This document shows, one piece after another, positions 5,057-9,924 of a DNA stretch of 9,924 bases (within the stretch, counting starts at the first letter, position 1; each line of letters opens with the position of its first letter). The translations under genes were made by a program, and so were the position numbers. The stretch comes from JBDKTK01 sp964556675 (GTDB lineage: Bacteria; Desulfobacterota; Syntrophia; Syntrophales; UBA4778): positions 1 through 9,924 of the forward strand of contig CAZKYN010000118.1 in NCBI GenBank assembly GCA_964556675.1, read 5' to 3'. The notes beneath the pieces are model-generated. The model saw only the letters and a list, made by a program, of their open reading frames with translations, made no database searches and was not told where the DNA came from.

Positions 5057-7414
5057 TCAGCCGGTCTTTGTGAGTTCGCCTTTAACGGCAAGTCCGAGCT
5101 GTTCAAGGACATACGGTTTTCGAACATATGCTCCTGCCCCCAATTCCTGGGCCATCTTGACCCTTTCGGTCAAAGCATAGCCGCTGACGATGATTGCCTT
5201 TTGTCGGGGGTATATCTTGACGATTTCTCTATATGTCTCCATGCCGTCCCACCCCGGGTCCATTATCATATCGAGTATTACTAGATCGACTTTATTTGCT
5301 TTTAGATACCTGACGGCCTGTTCTCCACTGGGTACGGCCTCGACAGCATAGCCGAGACTTTTCAGCATGGTAGCGGCCAGACGGCGTTGACCCTCTACAT
5401 CGTCCACCACAAGAATCCTCTCGCCGTGTCCTTCGTACGATTTCCGGGATACAGTTTCCTGCTTTTGCTGGATGCCCTCCCGGCACAGTGGGAAGTAAAG
5501 TGTGAAAGTCGTCCCGCGGCCTTCCTGACTCTGCACATTGACATATCCATTGTGGTCCTTGACCGTGCCCCATACAACAGCCAGGCCCAGGCCCGTCCCG
5601 CTCCTGCCCATGACCTTTTTTGTATAGAAAGGCTCGAATATCCTCCCGAGGTCTTCCTGTGAGATCCCGATTCCCGAGTCGGAAACGCTGATAACGGCGT
5701 ATTCGCCCTCATTTATCTTATCGTAACCCGGTAGCGGTGTGTCCAGGTAAACGTTTCCCGTACGGATTGTCACAATCCCCTTTCCGGAAATTGCTTCAAC
5801 AGCGTTGAGGGTCAGGTTCATCACTGTCTTACTCATGTGAATTTTCGAGCCCTTGATATTCAACAGCTCCGGATCCGGCAGGACATCGAAACGGACTTCC
5901 GGATTATAGGAACGGGCCTTGTCCAATTCCGGCGAGTGCATGAAGTCGCTGATAACTTGGTTGAGGTTCACCACTTCGGAAATGACCACCCCGCGTCTGG
6001 CCAGGGTCAGCAGGTCCTGGATGATAGCCGCGGCTCGCTGTCCCCCGCTCAGGATATTTTTTGCGTAAGCTTCCTCGGGATGCTTGAGCAGGAGCAGCTC
6101 GGAAAACCCTACGAGAATACCGACGACATTATTCAGGTCATGGGCGACTCCGCCTGCCAGTGTTCCCAGCGCCTCCATTTTTTCGGCCCTCTGAAGACGG
6201 ATCTCCAGCTCCTTGCGTTCCTCCTCGGCTTTGATTTGATCCGTAATGTCGCGATGAATGCCGACATAGTTGATAACGTGCCCCGAGCCGTCCCTCACGG
6301 GAGACATGGTTGCTTCGACGTGAACAAACGAGCCGTCTTTCCGCTTGTCGATGGCCCGGCCATTCCAGATCTTGCCTTGCATAAGTGTTTCTCTGATATT
6401 TTGATAAAAAAGCCTGTCATGCCGGCCGCTTTTCAGGTTCCGCGTATGCCGGCCCAGCAGTTCCCCATGTGTATAGCCCAGCATTCTTTCGAATGCCGGG
6501 TTTGTGTATTGGATTTTCCACTCAGGGCATGTCAGGTAAATCCCTTCGGCAGACTGTTCAATAGCTGCGGCAAGCCTCAAGCGCCCTTCTTCCGCTTTTA
6601 ACCTGCGTTCGAGCTCCTCGACGAGCCGTTCGTTTGCCTTCTCCAGGTCCGCGGTGCGGCTCTGGATTAGCTTTGTCAGATTATTTCGATGCTCTTCCAG
6701 TTCATCGTCCCGCTTTTGAATGTGGCAAAGCATTTCGTTCAATCCATTGGCCAGGATGCCGATCTCGTCTAGAGAGTCCGTTTTGACCCGCAAGCGGTAG
6801 TCTTTTTGGTCGGCAACATTTTTCATGACCTCTTTTATTTCCAGGATCGGCCTTGCGATCAGGTTGCGGAGCCTCGTAGCCAGTATATACCCGACGGCCA
6901 TTGCTGTGAGCATCGCCGCCAGGAGCATGATGACGTCCCGGACCAGGCGTCTGTAAAAAGAACCAAGACTGGACTGAATTACCAGATGCCCGATCTGTTC
7001 TCCATCCAGGACTATCGGCTCGGTGATTTGAGCGTATCCCTCAAGCCAGTGAAATTCATGCCTTCGCCCCCTGGGGGGCGCGGTCGGAATTCCGGAGGAA
7101 TTTCGAGTGTACTTCGCGAAGAGCGTGCCGTCCGTCCTATAGATCAGGGCGCATAAGGTATCGTCATCAACGCTGAGGGCTGCCAGGGTCTCTCCGGCAT
7201 CTTTCTCGTCCCTGAACATCAGCGCCGCCCGGCTGCTGTAAGTAATTATTTCTGCCTGGGCCTTGAGCCTGTCCATGAACAAGTCGCGAAACGTAAGGAA
7301 TTCCGTTACGAGCAGGAAAAAAGAAAGGAGACCCAACGATATGCCCATTGTGATGAGGCTGATGGAAAGCAACTTGCCGCGAATGGGCATTGATTTAAAG
7401 CGATCCATGATCAT
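5057..7414 (-). CDS. Hybrid sensor histidine kinase (CHASE8-like, HAMP, PAS, HisKA, HATPase, REC)
   Basis: Seen: 785 residues. TM1 is at about 13-37, then a periplasmic domain (about 40-150) with the CHASE8 pattern of YfiN-type sensors (A-E-I-I-x-x-S-x-A-A-L-M-F-x-D, then ETLAAL and GTLFAKY). TM2 is at 160-179, HAMP at 180-232, a coiled linker follows, and PAS is at about 281-392. HisKA carries phospho-His H425 in GGVAHDLNN. The HATPase has N533/N537, DSGIGI (579-584), IFEPFYTKK and GTGLGLAVV (606-614). A receiver domain follows, with D671/D672, phospho-acceptor D715, S744 and K766. All catalytic residues are present. The receiver's loop after D715 (MIMDPGWDG) is one residue longer than the common form. 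Start: ATG at 7414, or 7408 as an alternative; GAGAGG lies upstream. It lies 33 bases after the YfiR-type gene on the same strand, so it is probably co-transcribed. Inferred: membrane sensor taking its signal from the periplasmic partner. No output regulator is encoded nearby. Confidence 0.93.
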   Translation of the reverse strand: MIMDRFKSMPIRGKLLSISLITMGISLGLLSFFLLVTEFLTFRDLFMDRLKAQAEIITYSSRAALMFRDEKDAGETLAALSVDDDTLCALIYRTDGTLFAKYTRNSSGIPTAPPRGRRHEFHWLEGYAQITEPIVLDGEQIGHLVIQSSLGSFYRRLVRDVIMLLAAMLTAMAVGYILATRLRNLIARPILEIKEVMKNVADQKDYRLRVKTDSLDEIGILANGLNEMLCHIQKRDDELEEHRNNLTKLIQSRTADLEKANERLVEELERRLKAEEGRLRLAAAIEQSAEGIYLTCPEWKIQYTNPAFERMLGYTHGELLGRHTRNLKSGRHDRLFYQNIRETLMQGKIWNGRAIDKRKDGSFVHVEATMSPVRDGSGHVINYVGIHRDITDQIKAEEERKELEIRLQRAEKMEALGTLAGGVAHDLNNVVGILVGFSELLLLKHPEEAYAKNILSGGQRAAAIIQDLLTLARRGVVISEVVNLNQVISDFMHSPELDKARSYNPEVRFDVLPDPELLNIKGSKIHMSKTVMNLTLNAVEAISGKGIVTIRTGNVYLDTPLPGYDKINEGEYAVISVSDSGIGISQEDLGRIFEPFYTKKVMGRSGTGLGLAVVWGTVKDHNGYVNVQSQEGRGTTFTLYFPLCREGIQQKQETVSRKSYEGHGERILVVDDVEGQRRLAATMLKSLGYAVEAVPSGEQAVRYLKANKVDLVILDMIMDPGWDGMETYREIVKIYPRQKAIIVSGYALTERVKMAQELGAGAYVRKPYVLEQLGLAVKGELTKTG

Positions 7415-7427
7415 GAGGTATTACCTC
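7415..7427 (-). promoter_or_regulatory. Palindrome covering the kinase ribosome site
   Basis: GAGGTATTACCTC, a perfect 6+1+6 palindrome, abuts the ATG at 7414 and overlaps the GAGAGG ribosome site on the mRNA. In RNA it could form a short stem with a 3-base loop that hides the site until ribosomes from the upstream gene open it. The stem is short, so significance is uncertain. Confidence 0.3.
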
Positions 7428-7447
7428 TCTTCTGCGGTAGATTCCTG

Positions 7448-8002
7448 TTACTTTACGATCCTTCCCAGCTTCAGGACCTGTGAGCTTATGGCAAGGCCCG
7501 CCCGCCTTGCCGCATCGATATTTATTTCAAAGCGCAATTTGTTGTCCTGAAGGAAAAAATTGACGATGATTCCCCGACTTGCGAAACCCGCCGTATCGCC
7601 GAAGGTGAGGATGTTCAGAGAGGATGCATTTCGCGCAATCCATTCCACCTGCCTGGATTCGGAACGTGATATGAAAAGGGCATGGCAGTGCTTCAGCGTC
7701 TGCAGGTTTTGGCTCCTGAGGACGGTGATGCGGCGCTTTCCGACTATCTTTCCTTTTATGATTTCGATGGATGACCCAAAAGGGTCGGCCCCGATTATGC
7801 CGATTCTCAATTCCGGATCATGTCGGGCAGATTCCGGCCAATCGACAAATTTTATTATGTTATAAATGTAAGCCGCCTTGAGATCGTGCTCACGGACGAT
7901 CCTGTCTTCCGAAAGCGCTGCTGGATCTGCGAGAACGGCTCCCATGAGGAGCCCAATCATTATCTGTGCGGTGAAAAATATGAGTTTGCTTCTCTTCAAC
8001 AC
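7448..8002 (-). CDS. YfiR/DUF4154 family periplasmic protein
   Basis: Seen: 184 residues from GTG at 8002 (TTG at 7999 is an alternative), with AAGGGT just upstream. The signal peptide covers residues 1-25 (VLA, then DP). Diagnostic family blocks follow in order: LKAAYIYNIIKFVDWP (41-56), LRIGIIGADPFG (65-76), CHALFIS (106-112), ILTFGDTAGFASRGIIVNF (131-149) and LRFEINIDAARRAGLAISSQ (156-175), ending in LKLGRIVK. Length and order match YfiR-type proteins. Known: in Pseudomonas, YfiR is a periplasmic repressor of the CHASE8 diguanylate cyclase YfiN. Inferred: here it modulates the adjacent CHASE8 histidine kinase. It is the middle gene of the operon: 11 bases separate it from the TonB-receptor stop, 33 from the kinase. 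C106 is the only cysteine, so the intramolecular disulfides described for Pseudomonas YfiR cannot form. Confidence 0.92.
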   Translation of the reverse strand: MLKRSKLIFFTAQIMIGLLMGAVLADPAALSEDRIVREHDLKAAYIYNIIKFVDWPESARHDPELRIGIIGADPFGSSIEIIKGKIVGKRRITVLRSQNLQTLKHCHALFISRSESRQVEWIARNASSLNILTFGDTAGFASRGIIVNFFLQDNKLRFEINIDAARRAGLAISSQVLKLGRIVK

Positions 8003-8013
8003 GAACCCTTCAG

Positions 8014-9924
8014 TCAGAACCGGTAAACAAGTTTAATTCTCATAATGCGTCCGTTCCCTTCAATCGTATTTTGGGTGTGTTCGCCTGAGGCCGGATATTC
8101 AACCTTATTGTTGAGGGCGTTATAAACACTGAAGGAAGTTTCCATGCGGGGCAGCAATCCCTTAACCAATAGGGTCAGATTGGTCACGCAGTATGAAGCC
8201 GCATTGGTCCCCTTGGTCGTGAGCAGGCTGTCCACATACAACTCCTCCAGTGAGAATACGATCCGCTCTTTAAAAAAAGGGACCTGCAGGTGTAATTTCG
8301 CAAGGTGACGCGGTGATGCGACCAAAGCGGATCCGTCTTTCTTGTTTTCGGAATCCTGGTAAGTATAGGCAATCTGTCCCCGGATCCCGTCAGCCCATCG
8401 TTTCTCCAACTCCAGCCCGATCCCGGTGATTTCAACCTCGTCGATATTTTGGAAAACCAGGAGTCCATCGGAAGGATCTGTTTGCTGGACGATCAGGTCT
8501 TTGATTTTGCTGTGAAAAAGTGAACCGCTGATTTTGAATCCCTGCGGAAAGTACTGCTCCACGATGATCTCCGAAGTTGCTATTTTCTCCGGGTCAAGGC
8601 CCGGGTTGGCCTTCGCGGATGCACCCCCGTCGTTGTAATAAAGCTCGTAGACGTTGGGGGCGCGGAAAGCTTCTCCGTAAATGAGTTTGAGATGGGTATT
8701 TTCCAGGGGGCTGTAAATCAGCCCCAGACGCGGATTAGTGGTGCTCCCAAAAACTTTGTAGTAATCATAACGGACGCCCAGGTTCAGAATCAGATTCGAA
8801 AACACCCTGATTTCGTCCTGGAGGTATGCCGCCCACTGGTAAGACGAGCGCCGGTCGTTTAGGTATTCGATCTTTGGAGATTCGTTCCAGTTCGATTGGT
8901 CCTGCCGATAGTTGTCCGTATATTCCGCTCCCACAGTCAGCCGGTGTCCGTCGAAAAGCACCCTGGTGAATTTCAGCTCGCTGCCCCAGGATTCGCCTGT
9001 GGCTCGATCCTTGTTCAGGTAGGCCGGAAAGATATAGTCGCCGTCGTACCGGTAGTAATCGTAATAAACCCTGACCAAAAGGGAAGAACGATTGCTGAAA
9101 GCTTTATCAAAGCTAAGGTCGGCGTAACCTCTGTCGTCCACGGTCTTGGTCCCGGCCTGGCCGAAGGCGGTCCCCCATGGCGCTGTCGGGATGTCTTTTC
9201 CCCTGGTTCCGTACACACCCTGCAGGTTCAGGAAGCCCCAACTCGCCTTCAGGAAAGCATTGCCAAAGTAATCCCCGTCACAACCTCGGACAATTCCGTA
9301 ATCAGCGCCGGGATAGTTGAATTCAGGGTAGTAGAGTTCGCCCTGTCCCCTGCTGCGGTATTTAGTGCCGGAAATAATGAATTCTGAATTTTCCCTCTCG
9401 AAGCGACTGCCAAGGGTAACCCGGCCCTGGTAGGTATCCTGTGATCCTGCTGAGCCGGATACTTCCGCTCCTTCAATCTGACGGCCTTTCCTCGTCAGGA
9501 TATTTATTACTCCCAGGAAGGCATTGGCGCCGTAAAGGGAGGAACTGGGCCCGCGAATGAATTCGATTTTCTCTATCAGATCGATGTCCACCGGGAAATC
9601 CGTGCCGACGGACGCCGTATTGTATATATTGTCATTGATACGGTGGCCGTCAACGATCAGGAGGTATCGACTGTTATAGTCTCCTGGCCTTAAAAAGCCC
9701 CGGCTTCCGATATAGCTGTAATTCCTGTCATAACTGATATAGAAATCGCGGACCCCCTCGAGAATGTCGGCAAGCGTCCTGTAGCCGTAACGTTTGATAT
9801 CCTCGGCCGTGATTATCGATACGGAAGCCGGGGCCTGGGTCACCTTCTGCTCGAATTTCGATGCCCCGTAAACCGTGCCCACTTCAATTTCCATGAGCTC
9901 ATCGAGACTTCTGGATGTCAAATA
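8014..9924 (-). CDS. TonB-dependent outer-membrane receptor, 5' end outside window
   Basis: Seen: a frame open from the right edge (9924) to TGA at 8014, 636 codons. The TTG at 9921 is not taken as the start: the frame continues upstream and no signal peptide is visible, so about 30 or more residues are probably missing. Counting that TTG as residue 1, a plug domain covers about 25-145, with APASVSIITAEDIKRYG (30-46), LLIVDGHRIND (88-98), IEKIEFIRGPSSSLYGANAF (116-135) and GVINILTRKG (137-146). A long beta-barrel of alternating aromatic and polar strands follows. Within it are the YGEAFRAPNVYELY and NPGLDPEKI blocks typical of these receptors, and the protein closes in KLVYRF with the terminal Phe needed for outer-membrane assembly. 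LMEIEV near the start may be the TonB-box region. Substrate unknown. No transport genes adjoin it. It is the first visible gene of an operon with YfiR and the sensor kinase, so a ligand-sensing as well as an uptake role is plausible. Confidence 0.93.
   Translation of the reverse strand, partial: YLTSRSLDELMEIEVGTVYGASKFEQKVTQAPASVSIITAEDIKRYGYRTLADILEGVRDFYISYDRNYSYIGSRGFLRPGDYNSRYLLIVDGHRINDNIYNTASVGTDFPVDIDLIEKIEFIRGPSSSLYGANAFLGVINILTRKGRQIEGAEVSGSAGSQDTYQGRVTLGSRFERENSEFIISGTKYRSRGQGELYYPEFNYPGADYGIVRGCDGDYFGNAFLKASWGFLNLQGVYGTRGKDIPTAPWGTAFGQAGTKTVDDRGYADLSFDKAFSNRSSLLVRVYYDYYRYDGDYIFPAYLNKDRATGESWGSELKFTRVLFDGHRLTVGAEYTDNYRQDQSNWNESPKIEYLNDRRSSYQWAAYLQDEIRVFSNLILNLGVRYDYYKVFGSTTNPRLGLIYSPLENTHLKLIYGEAFRAPNVYELYYNDGGASAKANPGLDPEKIATSEIIVEQYFPQGFKISGSLFHSKIKDLIVQQTDPSDGLLVFQNIDEVEITGIGLELEKRWADGIRGQIAYTYQDSENKKDGSALVASPRHLAKLHLQVPFFKERIVFSLEELYVDSLLTTKGTNAASYCVTNLTLLVKGLLPRMETSFSVYNALNNKVEYPASGEHTQNTIEGNGRIMRIKLVYRF

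Noticed and set aside
4740..5180. 146-codon plus-strand frame
   Set aside because: It spans the secreted-protein 5' end, the intergenic gap and the kinase 3' end antisense, and shows no protein-like features.
5837..6601. 254-codon plus-strand frame
   Set aside because: Long, but fully antisense to the HisKA and PAS regions of the kinase, whose motifs are intact; a GC-driven shadow.
8896..9387. 163-codon plus-strand frame
   Set aside because: Antisense to the TonB-receptor barrel, no independent support.
9919..9921. TTG as the start of the TonB-dependent receptor
   Set aside because: The frame stays open to the window edge and there is no signal peptide; the true start lies outside.
1..9924. 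CRISPR arrays, tRNA or rRNA genes, complete insertion sequences
   Set aside because: No regularly spaced repeats, cloverleaf-like tRNA ends, rRNA signatures or intact transposase were seen on either strand by reading.

Overview
The window looks like a chromosomal segment of a Gram-negative, probably deltaproteobacterial (Desulfobacterota) organism. The evidence is an outer-membrane TonB-dependent receptor, a putative lipoprotein, a periplasmic YfiR-type protein and a hybrid PAS histidine kinase of a style common in that group. No rRNA, tRNA or CRISPR array was seen, so the taxonomic guess is moderate at best.

Left part (1-2100, visibly AT-rich, all genes on the minus strand): the first half of an AIPR-family (abortive infection phage resistance) protein runs off the left edge. 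Just upstream of it lies a 3'-terminal remnant of a tyrosine recombinase that has lost its N-terminal part. Next comes a putative outer-membrane lipoprotein with its own sigma70-like promoter. The AIPR gene and integrase scar look like the decayed edge of an acquired island.

Middle part (2100-4300, plus strand): a 190-residue protein of unknown function carries a degenerate EF-hand-like loop and a short FlgM-like motif, and has a candidate sigma54 promoter upstream. It is followed by a TGS1-like SAM-dependent methyltransferase with its own near-consensus sigma70 promoter. Then comes a structured, attenuator-like leader ending in an intrinsic terminator 13 nt before the Shine-Dalgarno of an 87-codon small protein. 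A 14-codon mini-ORF follows, with an almost duplicated translation start (SD spacing and Met-Pro-Val). A strong hairpin with T-tracts on both sides separates this side from the convergent genes to the right.

Right part (4300-9924, minus strand, higher GC): a small secreted protein of unknown function lies downstream of a tight three-gene operon. In transcription order the operon is TonB-dependent receptor (5' end beyond the right edge), YfiR/DUF4154 periplasmic protein, and hybrid sensor kinase (TM, CHASE8-like, TM, HAMP, PAS, HisKA, HATPase, REC). In Pseudomonas, YfiR restrains a CHASE8-containing diguanylate cyclase (YfiN). Here the same kind of periplasmic pair appears wired to a phosphorelay and to an outer-membrane receptor. 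The proposed flow is receptor to YfiR to CHASE8 sensor to His-Asp phosphotransfer. It is an inference from gene order and domains, and the ligand is unknown.
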